A stretch of DNA of 50,299 bases from JBBQAA01 sp038276395. GTDB taxonomy: Bacteria > Actinomycetota > Thermoleophilia > Solirubrobacterales > Solirubrobacteraceae. This document shows positions 39,432-47,364 of this stretch, in pieces. The first letter of the stretch is position 1. Each line of letters opens with the position of its first letter. Made by a program: the position numbers and the translations under genes. Location of the stretch: assembly GCA_038276395.1 (NCBI GenBank), contig JBBQAA010000013.1, positions 1-50,299 of the forward strand, read 5' to 3'. The notes below the pieces were generated by a model. It searched no databases. It was given only the letters and a program-made list of their open reading frames with translations, and was not told where the DNA came from.

Positions 39432-40817
39432 ATGACGACGTACGTGGCTCCCCCGCCGGACCCGGCGAGGCTCCTCGAGGGCTTGGCGCCGGGCGACCTG
39501 GCGCGGCTCCTCCGTTCGCCGCCGCCCGATCCGAACTCGAGCGACGAGTACGTCCACTGGGACAAGCTGCGGCATCTCGCCCCCCCCGAGGGCCTGACGC
39601 ACGAGGAGTGGTGGCTCAGGATCAAGGTGGGGAGAGGGGCGTCCGCGCGTCCGTTCCCGCTGGCTTCACCGGAGGGCGTGCCCTTCACGTATTCCCTGCC
39701 GGACAGCGTCCTGCGCCTGCTCCACCACGTAGATCAGCGCTGCGGAGGCGAGATCGCGATGTCCGAGGTCGTCACCGCCGACGCTCAGGCCAAGCAGCAC
39801 TACCTGGTCAACTCGCTGATGGAGGAGGCGATCCGCTCGAGCCAGCTCGAGGGTGCCACCACCTCGCGCCGGGTGGCCAAGGAGCTCCTGCGGACCGGTC
39901 GGGCGCCGGCCAACCGCAGCGAGCGCATGATCTCCAACAACTACGCCGCGCTGCAGTTCATGCTCGACATGGGGGATGAGCTGACGCCGTCCCTCGTGCT
40001 CGAGGTTCAGAGGATCGTCACCGAGGGGACTCTGGAGCACCCGGAGGCGGCCGGCCGGCTGCAGCGTCCGGGCGAGGAGCGCGTCGCGGCGCTCGACCGG
40101 CGGGACGGGACGGTCCTTCATGCGCCTCCGCTCGCGGCGGAGCTCCCGGCGCGGCTCGAGGCGATGTGCGCCTTTGCCAACGCCGATCTGGCCGGCGATG
40201 GGCGCTTCGTGCATCCCGTGGTCCGCGCCGTGCTCCTGCACTTCTGGCTCGGGTACGACCATCCCTTCGAGGACGGGAACGGCCGCACCGCGCGTGCTCT
40301 CTTCTACTGGTACCTGAGGACGCGCGGCTACCGGCTGGTCGAGTACCTCTCGATCTCCCGGATTCTGAGGAAAGCGCCCGCCAAGTACTCCCGCGCCTAT
40401 CTCCTCACCGAGTCAGACGAGGGCGACACGACGTACTTCCTGCTCTACCACTTGCAGGTCGTCGAGCGCGCGATCGCGGAGCTGCATCGGTACCTGCGTC
40501 GCAAGATGGGCGAGGTCCGGAAGGTCGAGCAACTGCTCAAGGGAGCCTCCGATTTCAACCACCGCCAGCTCGCGCTGCTCGGCGACGCCCTGCGGACGCA
40601 TGATCGTCTCTACACCTTCGGGGGGCACGCATCGTGCCACGGCGTCACGCACGAGACCGCGCGTAGCGATGTATCGGCCCTGGCGGACCTGGGCCTGCTC
40701 GAGCGGCGCCAGCACGGGCGCCGCTACTCGTTTGCCGTGCCCGACGATCTCGCGTCGCGCCTGCAGACGCTCGGTAGCGGCGAAGCGCCGACGCCGCAAC
40801 CGGCGGGCGCAGCTTGA
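39432..40817 (+). CDS. Fic-domain protein with C-terminal winged helix
   Basis: The 461-residue protein has an N-terminal helical region, an inhibitory motif SSQLEG at residues 136-141 (the [S/T]xxxE[G/N] class, here N-terminal to the Fic core), and the catalytic loop HPFEDGNGRTAR at residues 277-288 with His277. Fic proteins attach AMP or other nucleotide parts to target proteins. The C-terminal 80 residues (FNHRQLALLGDAL, HETARSDVSALADLGLLER, GRRYSFAVP) form a winged helix for DNA binding. ATG 39432 has a GGAATTGGA ribosome-binding site. The promoter carries several inverted repeats. The next gene overlaps the stop. Confidence 0.88.
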   Translation: MTTYVAPPPDPARLLEGLAPGDLARLLRSPPPDPNSSDEYVHWDKLRHLAPPEGLTHEEWWLRIKVGRGASARPFPLASPEGVPFTYSLPDSVLRLLHHVDQRCGGEIAMSEVVTADAQAKQHYLVNSLMEEAIRSSQLEGATTSRRVAKELLRTGRAPANRSERMISNNYAALQFMLDMGDELTPSLVLEVQRIVTEGTLEHPEAAGRLQRPGEERVAALDRRDGTVLHAPPLAAELPARLEAMCAFANADLAGDGRFVHPVVRAVLLHFWLGYDHPFEDGNGRTARALFYWYLRTRGYRLVEYLSISRILRKAPAKYSRAYLLTESDEGDTTYFLLYHLQVVERAIAELHRYLRRKMGEVRKVEQLLKGASDFNHRQLALLGDALRTHDRLYTFGGHASCHGVTHETARSDVSALADLGLLERRQHGRRYSFAVPDDLASRLQTLGSGEAPTPQPAGAA

Positions 40818-41581
40818 GCCGCGACGTCCTGCTCTTCCTCTCCGTCTTCATCGCCTGTGCGGTCGAGGGGGTGGAGGCGGTGACGATCGTCCTCGCGGCG
40901 GGGATCACCCGCGGCTGGCGCTCGGCGTGGGCGGGTAGCGGCGCCGCGCTCGCCCTGCTGGCGGCGATCGTCGCGGTGCTCGGGCCCGCGCTGACGGCGC
41001 TGCCGATCGGCGCGCTGCGCCTCGTGGTGGGTGGCCTGCTGCTGGTCTTCGGGCTGCAGTGGCTGCGCAAGGCGATCCTGCGCGCGAGCGGCTATAAGCC
41101 GCTGCACGACGAGGAGGCGATCTTCGCCGCCGAGGTGGCCGAGCTCCGCGCGGCGGGGCGGGAGCCGGCGCGGATCGATCCGTTCGGGTTCACGGTCGCC
41201 TTCAAGGGAGTTCTGCTCGAGGGCCTCGAGGTGGCCTTCATCGCCGTCACCTTCGGCGGCAACCAGCACAACGTCCCGCTGGCCGCCGCGGCCGCCGCCG
41301 CGGCCGTGCTCGTCGTCGTCGCGGCGGGCGCCGCCGCCCGCGCGCCGCTCGCGCGCGTGCCGGAGAACACGCTGAAGTACGCGGTCGGCGTCATGCTCAC
41401 CTCGTTCGGGATGTTCTGGGGGACCGAGGGCGCGGGCGGCCACTGGCCCGGGGGGGACGCGGCGATCCTCGCGCTCGTCGCCTTCACGCTCCTCGCCTCC
41501 GCGCTCATGACCGCCGGGCTGCGGCGGCGGCACCGCCGGGGCGCCCGCGCGGCCCCGTCCGCCGGGGCGGCGCGCGCATGA
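40814..41581 (+). CDS. Multi-pass membrane protein with two E-G-x-E motifs (COG4280-like)
   Basis: The 255-residue protein has six or seven spans. Two similar halves each carry an acidic motif within a span: E18-G-V-E21 (ACAVEGVEAVTIVLAAG) and E136-G-L-E139 (LLEGLEVAFIAVTFGGNQ). Such paired acidic motifs recall cation transporters (the E-x-G-D of Gdt1 or the R-E-G-L-E of FTR1), although the exact family is different. A loop of about 35 residues joins the halves. It starts with TTG overlapping the Fic stop, and the next gene starts on its stop. Metal or proton exchange is a guess. Confidence 0.65.
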   Translation: MSRDVLLFLSVFIACAVEGVEAVTIVLAAGITRGWRSAWAGSGAALALLAAIVAVLGPALTALPIGALRLVVGGLLLVFGLQWLRKAILRASGYKPLHDEEAIFAAEVAELRAAGREPARIDPFGFTVAFKGVLLEGLEVAFIAVTFGGNQHNVPLAAAAAAAAVLVVVAAGAAARAPLARVPENTLKYAVGVMLTSFGMFWGTEGAGGHWPGGDAAILALVAFTLLASALMTAGLRRRHRRGARAAPSAGAARA

Positions 41582-41772
41582 GCCTCCTCCTGCGTTTCCT
41601 GCGCTTCGCCTATGACTTCGTCGTGGGGGACGACCCGGCGATCGCCGTCGTCGTGGTCCTCGCGCTCGGCCTCGTCGCGCTCGTCGCCGCCGGTGGCGTG
41701 GCCGCGTGGTGGGTGCTGCCCGTCGCCGTGGTGGGCGCGCTCGCGGTGTCGCTGCATCGCGCGGCGCGCTGA
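41578..41772 (+). CDS. Small two-span membrane protein
   Basis: The 64-residue product begins with an ATG overlapping the previous stop (ATGA) and holds two hydrophobic segments (AIAVVVVLALGLVALVAAG, and VLPVAVVGALAVSLH) after an amphipathic start (SLLLRFLRFAYDFVVGDD). Translational coupling suggests it is an accessory to the E-G-x-E membrane protein. Confidence 0.65.
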   Translation: MSLLLRFLRFAYDFVVGDDPAIAVVVVLALGLVALVAAGGVAAWWVLPVAVVGALAVSLHRAAR

Positions 41773-41835
41773 GGGCGAGGCGCCGAGGGGCCGGACTGCA
41801 CCGGACGGCGCGCGGCCGATCTCGGATCCAGGCGT

Positions 41836-41841
41836 CATACT
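41836..41841 (+). promoter_or_regulatory. -10 box of the MarR-ABC operon (leaderless)
   Basis: CATACT is 7 nt before the MarR ATG at 41849. Confidence 0.5.
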
Positions 41842-41848
41842 GAAGTCC

Positions 41849-42391
41849 ATGCCTCAGGCATACTCTGCGGAGGCGAACGTCGTCGGAGCGTTCGCGCTCA
41901 CGCTGGGCGAGCGCGTTCGCCTCGCGGTGGAGGATGCGTGTGCGATCGCCGGCGCCCCGGCGGTCGCCGTCGTGGCGTTGCACGAGTTCGCCGAGGGGGA
42001 TTCGATCGCGCTGCTCGCCCGCGTCCTCGGCGTCTCGCATTCGCGCGCGGTCCGGGTGGTCGACCGCCTGGAGTCCGAGCGCTGGGCGCGGCGCCGGGCG
42101 GACCCCGCCGACGGCCGGACGGTCGCCGTCGAGCTGACGGCGAGGGGTCGCCGCACCGCCTCGCGCGCGCTCCGCGCACGCGAGGCGGTGTTGACGAGCT
42201 TCCTGGGCGGGCTGGCGGTGGACGAGCTGCGGACGCTCGGCCGGATCGCCGGTGCGGCGCTCGGCGAGCAGGCGGTCAGCCGCGAGGCGGCGCGGCGGAT
42301 CTGCCGGCTGTGCGATACGGGTGCGTGCGGTCACAGCGAAGGGCGCTGCCCGGTAACCGAGGCGCGGCGCGCGCGGAATCCCGCCGCCTGA
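41849..42391 (+). CDS. MarR-family regulator with C-terminal Cys/His cluster
   Basis: The 180-residue protein has a MarR winged helix: ALHEFAEGDSIALLARVLGV, the recognition helix SHSRAVRVVDRLE, and the wing RRADPADGRTVAVELT. Beyond the dimer helices it ends with C152-x2-C155-x4-C160-x-H162-x4-C167, which could bind a metal or act as a thiol sensor. Usual MarR proteins (about 140-150 residues) lack this tail. It probably controls the exporter genes that follow after about a dozen bases. Confidence 0.85.
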   Translation: MPQAYSAEANVVGAFALTLGERVRLAVEDACAIAGAPAVAVVALHEFAEGDSIALLARVLGVSHSRAVRVVDRLESERWARRRADPADGRTVAVELTARGRRTASRALRAREAVLTSFLGGLAVDELRTLGRIAGAALGEQAVSREAARRICRLCDTGACGHSEGRCPVTEARRARNPAA

Positions 42392-42403
42392 CATGTGGCC
42401 GTG

Positions 42404-45403
42404 ATGTCGCCGATGCTCCTGCTCGTACGCCGGCGCCTCGCGGCCGCGCCGGGGCGCTGGCTGGGGGTGACGGGTGTCGTCGGGGGCGTGACCGCGGCGC
42501 TGGTCGCACTGAGCGCGGCGGGCGTAGTGGCCGGGGACCGATCGGCCAGAGCGGTCCTGGGCAGGGGGCCGGTCGAGTCCCGCGCGGTGGTGCTCTCCCG
42601 AAACGGGGGCGCTACCGGGCGGGTCGATCGCATGGCCCGCGACGCCCTCCGCGTCGTGGGGGCCACACGCGTCGCACGGTCGGTGCTCTTCCAGCCGGCG
42701 CGGTTCGGGCACACGGTGCTTCGCCTGGCCGCGCTCGACGGCGCGGGGGCGACCGTGCGGCTGCGCACCGGCCGGGTCCCGCGCGGGCGATGCGCGCCCC
42801 GGCGTTGCGAGGTCATCCGCGTCGGCGGCCCCGCGCCGCGTGGGCCGCTCCCGCGCGCGGGGCTTCGCCTGGTGGTCGTCGGCACGGGCGACGTCCGGAG
42901 TCCCGTTCCGTTCGGCTTCAGGCCGCGGTCCGGGCATCCTGTGGCCGCCGGCGGCGCCCACGATCAGGTCGTCCTGCTGAGCGGCGACCCCGCCGGCCTC
43001 GAGGGCAGCGTGGCGCTCGCGTCGGTCGCCCACGTGCAGAGCTGGTCCGCCGTCCTGCGCCTCGGCCGCCTGCACGGCTGGCAGGCGGCGGGCGCGGCGA
43101 GGCGGCTGATCCGGGTCCTCGGGCGGTTTGGCCGCGCCCAGGCCGGGTTCACGGCCACGAGCCCGGCGGGGCGCCTGCGGCTCGCCGCCGCGCGTTACGA
43201 GGCCGCCCCGGGCCGGCTTCTGGCCGCGGGCGCGGCGGGAATCGCGGTGCTCACGGGCCTCCTGCTCCTCGCCGCGGGCGGGATGCGCCCGGGGGTCCGC
43301 GCGGAGGACGCCCGGCTCCTCCGCGCCGGTGCGAGCGGCGGGCAACGGGCGCTGCTCATTGCGCTCGAGACCGGCACGGCCGTGGCGCTGGGCGCCGGCG
43401 CGGGAGCCCTGGCCGGCGCCCTCGCGGCGCGGTTCGCCCTCGCGCCGGGGAGCGCCGCGGGAGCGGCGACGGCCCGGGCGCTGGCCGGAGCGCTCGCGCC
43501 GGTGGCGCTCGCCGGCTTCGCGGCCTGGGCGCTCGTCGCGCTCGCCGTCTCCGCTCGGCCGCGCCTGCTCCGCGCGCTCGTGCTGCTCGCCCTGGCGGCC
43601 GCCGGTGCCGCGCTCACGTCGCTGCTCGTCGCGAGCCCTCCCTCGGAGGCGGCGGCGCTTCCGGCGCCGATCGTTCCGCTCGCGGTGCTGACCGCCGGGC
43701 TCGTGCTCGCGATGATCCTCCCCGCCGTCCTTCGGACGCTGAGCCGGACGCGGTCGGGATCGGGAGGTCGCTGGCCGCCGGCGGTGATCGAGCTGGCCCG
43801 CAACCCCGCTCCCGGCGTGCTCGCCGCCGCGACCCTGGCCGCGGCGACGGGCATCGCCGGCTACGGGCTGGCCTACCACGCCACGCTCGTGCGCGGCCAC
43901 GCCGACGAGGCCCGGCAGCGGGTTCCCCTCGCGGCGACGCTGACCCCGGGCGCGACGCTCGATTCGGCAGTGGCGCGGCGCGGCCTCAGCGGATGGAGCC
44001 GGCTCCCGGGGGCCGCCGCGGTCGCCCCGATCCTGCGCGACGACGTCTTTGCGAGCGCCGGCCCGACGCGCACCTCTCTCTCGCTGCTCGCCGCGCCGGC
44101 GCACGTGATCGCGGCCGTGACCGGCCGCCGCGCCGCGACCGCGGGCGCGTTGCTTCCCGCTGCCTTCGCCCGAGCCCGGGCCGGAGTGACCCTGCCGGAT
44201 CACGCGGCCAGAGTTCGGATCCCGGCTCGCGCCCGCGGTGACCGCGTGACGGTCGCGCTCTTCGCGCGTTCGCGAGCTGGGGCGGTCGAGCGGCTCTCGC
44301 TGGGCGTCGCCCGCCCGCGGCCGGCGATCCTCAGCGCGAAGCTGCCGCCGGGCCTGCGCGGCGGCCGCGCCGAGGCGCTCTCCCTCAGCCCGGAGACCGG
44401 GCAGCTCCTGACGAGCGCGCACCAGACGGCGGAGGGCGGCGGCGGCGCTCCCGCGAGCGGCACGCTCAGCCTCGGCCCGCTCCTTCTCGGCGGCCGGCGG
44501 GGACGGCTCGCCGGCTGGAGCGCTCACGGCGAGGCTCATGGCCCGCCGGGCGCGATCCGCTACGCGCTGACGGGCGAGGACGCGGCCATCGCGCGCCCGC
44601 CCGCCCCGATCGACCGGCATCCGCTACCCGTTCTCGCCGACGCCGCCACCGCGGCGGACGCACGCCTGGCCGACGGGCTGCAGCTCGATCTCGGTGACGC
44701 CGAGATCCCGGTGCGGGTCCTCGGCGTCGCGCGTCGCGCGCCGACGATCGCGCCGGGCCGGCGCTTCGTGCTCGCCGACGTGAGCGCCGTGACCGGCGCG
44801 GTGGACGCGGCCCGGCCGGGGGCGGCGGCGCCGCGGGAGCTGGGGCTGGCCGCCCGCCCGGGCCGTGAGCGCGTGCTCGAGGCGGCGGCCGTGCGCGCGG
44901 CGGACGACGACGGCCTGGGCGTCCAGACCCGGCTCGGGGTGCTGCACCGGCTTCGTTCAGAGCCGGTCGCGCGTGAAGCGGCGGGCGCCCTCACCGTGGC
45001 GCTCATGCTCGCGGCCGTCGCCGCCGGTCTCGGAGCGGGCCTCGCCGCTCGGCAGGCGCTGCGCACCGGCCGGCGTGCGCTGCTCGACTTGGAGATCCAG
45101 GGGGTCGCCCCGGGGACGCTCCGGGGCACCCTGGCCCGTCGCGGGACGCTGGTCGCGCTGCTCGGTGTCGCGGGAGGGGTCGCGCTCGCCGCGGCCCTCG
45201 CCCCGCTCGCGGCCTCCGGCGTGCGGGCGGCGGTGGCTCGGGCGCCCGACCCGCCCCTCACCGCGCTGATGCCGTGGGGCCGCGAGGCCCTCGTCGCGCT
45301 CGCGCTCCTGCTGCTCGCGATCCTGGCCGGCGCGCTCGCCGTCGCCGGCGCGCTGCGCGAGCCGCGACCCCTCCTTCCCCGCGACGCGGAGACGGCGGGA
45401 TGA
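42404..45403 (+). CDS. Very large FtsX-like ABC permease
   Basis: The product is about 999 residues. The first span is LGVTGVVGGVTAALVALSAA (about residues 20-40), followed by a large extracytoplasmic domain. A group of four to six spans lies at about residues 270-450, a second extracytoplasmic domain follows, and three or four spans end the protein at about 860-990 (ALTVALMLAAVAAGLGAGLA, LVALLGVAGGVALAAALAPL). This is the MacB/FtsX-like layout with duplicated permease units in one chain. ATG 42404 is used; GTG 42395 is possible. The ATPase overlaps its stop (ATGA). Exported substrate unknown; lipids, peptides or antibiotics are typical of the family. Confidence 0.75.
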   Translation: MSPMLLLVRRRLAAAPGRWLGVTGVVGGVTAALVALSAAGVVAGDRSARAVLGRGPVESRAVVLSRNGGATGRVDRMARDALRVVGATRVARSVLFQPARFGHTVLRLAALDGAGATVRLRTGRVPRGRCAPRRCEVIRVGGPAPRGPLPRAGLRLVVVGTGDVRSPVPFGFRPRSGHPVAAGGAHDQVVLLSGDPAGLEGSVALASVAHVQSWSAVLRLGRLHGWQAAGAARRLIRVLGRFGRAQAGFTATSPAGRLRLAAARYEAAPGRLLAAGAAGIAVLTGLLLLAAGGMRPGVRAEDARLLRAGASGGQRALLIALETGTAVALGAGAGALAGALAARFALAPGSAAGAATARALAGALAPVALAGFAAWALVALAVSARPRLLRALVLLALAAAGAALTSLLVASPPSEAAALPAPIVPLAVLTAGLVLAMILPAVLRTLSRTRSGSGGRWPPAVIELARNPAPGVLAAATLAAATGIAGYGLAYHATLVRGHADEARQRVPLAATLTPGATLDSAVARRGLSGWSRLPGAAAVAPILRDDVFASAGPTRTSLSLLAAPAHVIAAVTGRRAATAGALLPAAFARARAGVTLPDHAARVRIPARARGDRVTVALFARSRAGAVERLSLGVARPRPAILSAKLPPGLRGGRAEALSLSPETGQLLTSAHQTAEGGGGAPASGTLSLGPLLLGGRRGRLAGWSAHGEAHGPPGAIRYALTGEDAAIARPPAPIDRHPLPVLADAATAADARLADGLQLDLGDAEIPVRVLGVARRAPTIAPGRRFVLADVSAVTGAVDAARPGAAAPRELGLAARPGRERVLEAAAVRAADDDGLGVQTRLGVLHRLRSEPVAREAAGALTVALMLAAVAAGLGAGLAARQALRTGRRALLDLEIQGVAPGTLRGTLARRGTLVALLGVAGGVALAAALAPLAASGVRAAVARAPDPPLTALMPWGREALVALALLLLAILAGALAVAGALREPRPLLPRDAETAG

Positions 45404-46890
45404 TCGAGTGCCGCGAGCTCTTCAAGGTGCACCGCACCGCCGAGGGCGATGCCGCGGCCCTGCAGGGGCTGAGCCTCGAGGCCCCGGCGGGCGAGATGCT
45501 CGCCGTGCTCGGCCCGAGCGGCTCCGGGAAGTCGACGCTCCTGCGGATCCTCGCCGGGCTGGAGCGACCCTCCGCCGGCCGGGCGGAGGTGGCGGGTGCT
45601 GACATCGGCCGCCTGCGGACCGGCCGCGCGGCCCGGCACCGCCGGGCGCTGATCGGGCTCGTCGGACAGTCCGCGCACCGGGCGCTCCCCCCGACCCTCA
45701 CCCTCGCCGAGGCCGTGGCCCTACCGCTGGGCCTGCGGCGGGTCCCCCGCGCGGAGGCACACGCGCGCGCCGGCGAGCTGCTCGAACGGACCGGCCTTCT
45801 GGGAGTCCGGGACGCGCACCCCGATGAGATCTCCGGTGGCGAGCGGCAGCGCGCCGCGGTCTGTGCCGCCGTCGCTCATCGCCCCCGCGTCGTCCTCGCC
45901 GACGAACCGACGGGAGAGCTCGACGCCCACGCGAGCCGCGAGGTACTGGCCCTGCTCGCCTCCCTCGCGGGCGACGGAGCCTGCGTCCTGCTCGTCACCC
46001 ACGATCCGGCCGGCGCCGAGGCCGCCGACCGCGTCGTGCGGATCCGGGACGGCCGGATCGCCCAGGAGGGGCAAGAGCATGACGCGATGCTCGTCGTCGG
46101 CCGCGGCGGCTGGCTGCAGATCCCCGAGCGGCTGCTGGCCGCCGCCGGAATCGGGCGGCACGCACGCGCGCGCTCGGCGGGCGGCGGGATCCTGCTCGAG
46201 GCGCCGGTGGGCGCCACCGCGCCCGCCCCGCGAGCACGGCTCGCCGCGCAGGCGCCGCCGCGCCCCACCGTGGGTCCGGTGACCGCTGAGCTGCGGGCGG
46301 TCAGCAAGGCCTACGGGTCCCGGCGCGTCCTCCAGGACCTCTCCGGATCCTTCCCTCCCGGCCGCCTCACCGCGCTCACCGGCCGCTCCGGCTCCGGCAA
46401 GACCACCCTGCTGCGGCTGCTCGCGGGGCTCGAGGCGCCGGACGCGGGCGGGATCCTCATCGACGGGGAGCCCCTCCCCACCGGCCGCGCCGCCCTGGCG
46501 ATGCTGCGCGCCGCCGAGATCGGCGTCGTTCCCCAGGAGCTCGACCTCCCGCCGTTCCTGACCGCCCGCGAGCTCGTCGCCCTTCCCCACCAGGGGCGCG
46601 CCGTGGATCCCGAGGCGTGGCTCGCGGCCGTCGGCCTCGGGCAGCGTGCCGGCCAGCGCGCGGCTCGGCTCTCCCCCGGCGAGCGTCAGCGGGTCGCGAT
46701 CGCCCGTGCGCTCGCCGGGGGGCGCGGCCTCGTGCTCGTCGACGAGCCCACCTCACACCTCGACGAGGAGAACGCCCGCCGCATCGCCGAGCTCCTCGCT
46801 CACGTCGCCTACGAGCTCGGTGCGAGCGTCGTCTGCGCCACCCACGACCCCATCGTCGCCGCCGCCGCCCACCGTACCTGGGCGCTCTAG
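45400..46890 (+). CDS. Double ABC ATPase with an AbrB-like insert
   Basis: The 496-residue protein has two nucleotide-binding domains. NBD1: Walker A GPSGSGKST (residues 38-46), signature ISGGERQR, Walker B VVLADEPTGELD, H-loop THD. NBD2: Walker A GRSGSGKTT (about 328), signature LSPGERQR (about 424), Walker B LVLVDEPTSHLD, H-loop THD. Both signatures deviate slightly (GGE, PGE). Between them, at about residues 228-270, MLVVGRGGWLQIPERLLAAA then GIGRHARARSAGGGILLEAP has the pattern of a SpoVT/AbrB swapped-hairpin domain. It energises the large permease and is translationally coupled to it. Confidence 0.85.
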   Translation: MIECRELFKVHRTAEGDAAALQGLSLEAPAGEMLAVLGPSGSGKSTLLRILAGLERPSAGRAEVAGADIGRLRTGRAARHRRALIGLVGQSAHRALPPTLTLAEAVALPLGLRRVPRAEAHARAGELLERTGLLGVRDAHPDEISGGERQRAAVCAAVAHRPRVVLADEPTGELDAHASREVLALLASLAGDGACVLLVTHDPAGAEAADRVVRIRDGRIAQEGQEHDAMLVVGRGGWLQIPERLLAAAGIGRHARARSAGGGILLEAPVGATAPAPRARLAAQAPPRPTVGPVTAELRAVSKAYGSRRVLQDLSGSFPPGRLTALTGRSGSGKTTLLRLLAGLEAPDAGGILIDGEPLPTGRAALAMLRAAEIGVVPQELDLPPFLTARELVALPHQGRAVDPEAWLAAVGLGQRAGQRAARLSPGERQRVAIARALAGGRGLVLVDEPTSHLDEENARRIAELLAHVAYELGASVVCATHDPIVAAAAHRTWAL

Positions 46891-47304
46891 CCTGATCCCG
46901 CGGACCCGCTGCGCAGATGGTCGATCGCCGCCCAGATCGACCCGGCGACCGGGACGGCCAGGAGCGTTCCGATCACCCCGGCGAGGATCGTCCCCGCGGC
47001 CAGGACGATGATCGCCGGGCCGCGCCGCAGCCCGGGGGAACAGATCCACCACCCAGCCCCAGATCCGCAGGCCGTCGTGGACGCAGAAGAAGAGGAGGAT
47101 CACGACGAGGATCGCGCCCTTCAGCGGGAGCGCGACGAGCACCGGCACGACCACGAGGCGCAGTTCGGCTGTCACGAGGGCGACGAGAACCACGCCGGCA
47201 GCGATGAGCAGCAGGTTGAGGCTGACCCGGGCGGCCGGCCACAGCAGTCCGGATCCGGGACGAGCCTCCCGAAGGGGATCGGGATCGGGATCGCGGGCCG
47301 GCAT
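46887..47304 (-). pseudogene. AI-2E-family transporter with large internal deletions
   Basis: The minus strand has SLNLLLIAAGVVLVALVTAE then LRLVVVPVLVAL (N-terminal), then directly AILVVILLFFCVHDGLRIWG then WVVDLFPRA (normally about 150 residues later). In another frame comes PAIIVLAAGTILAGVIGTLL then AVPVAGSIWAAIDHL and a stop at 46887-46889. Family members have about 350 residues; here about 140 codons remain. The ATG at 47304 is intact. It is a deletion-derived pseudogene that also overlaps the end of the ABC ATPase gene. Confidence 0.7.
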
Positions 47305-47364
47305 CGGGCGGGAGCTTGTCAGGACGCGAGGGGCCCGCGTCGTCCCGGCGGCCCGAGGACCGCC

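Noticed and set aside
41277..41330. GCC/GCG-rich repeat in the membrane protein gene
   Set aside because: It encodes an Ala-rich transmembrane helix and is expected at this GC content.
40724..44620. A 1298-residue open frame on the minus strand across fic, the membrane genes, MarR and the permease
   Set aside because: It is Arg/Gly/Ala-rich with no domain and is the mirror of GC-biased codons in well-recognised plus-strand genes.
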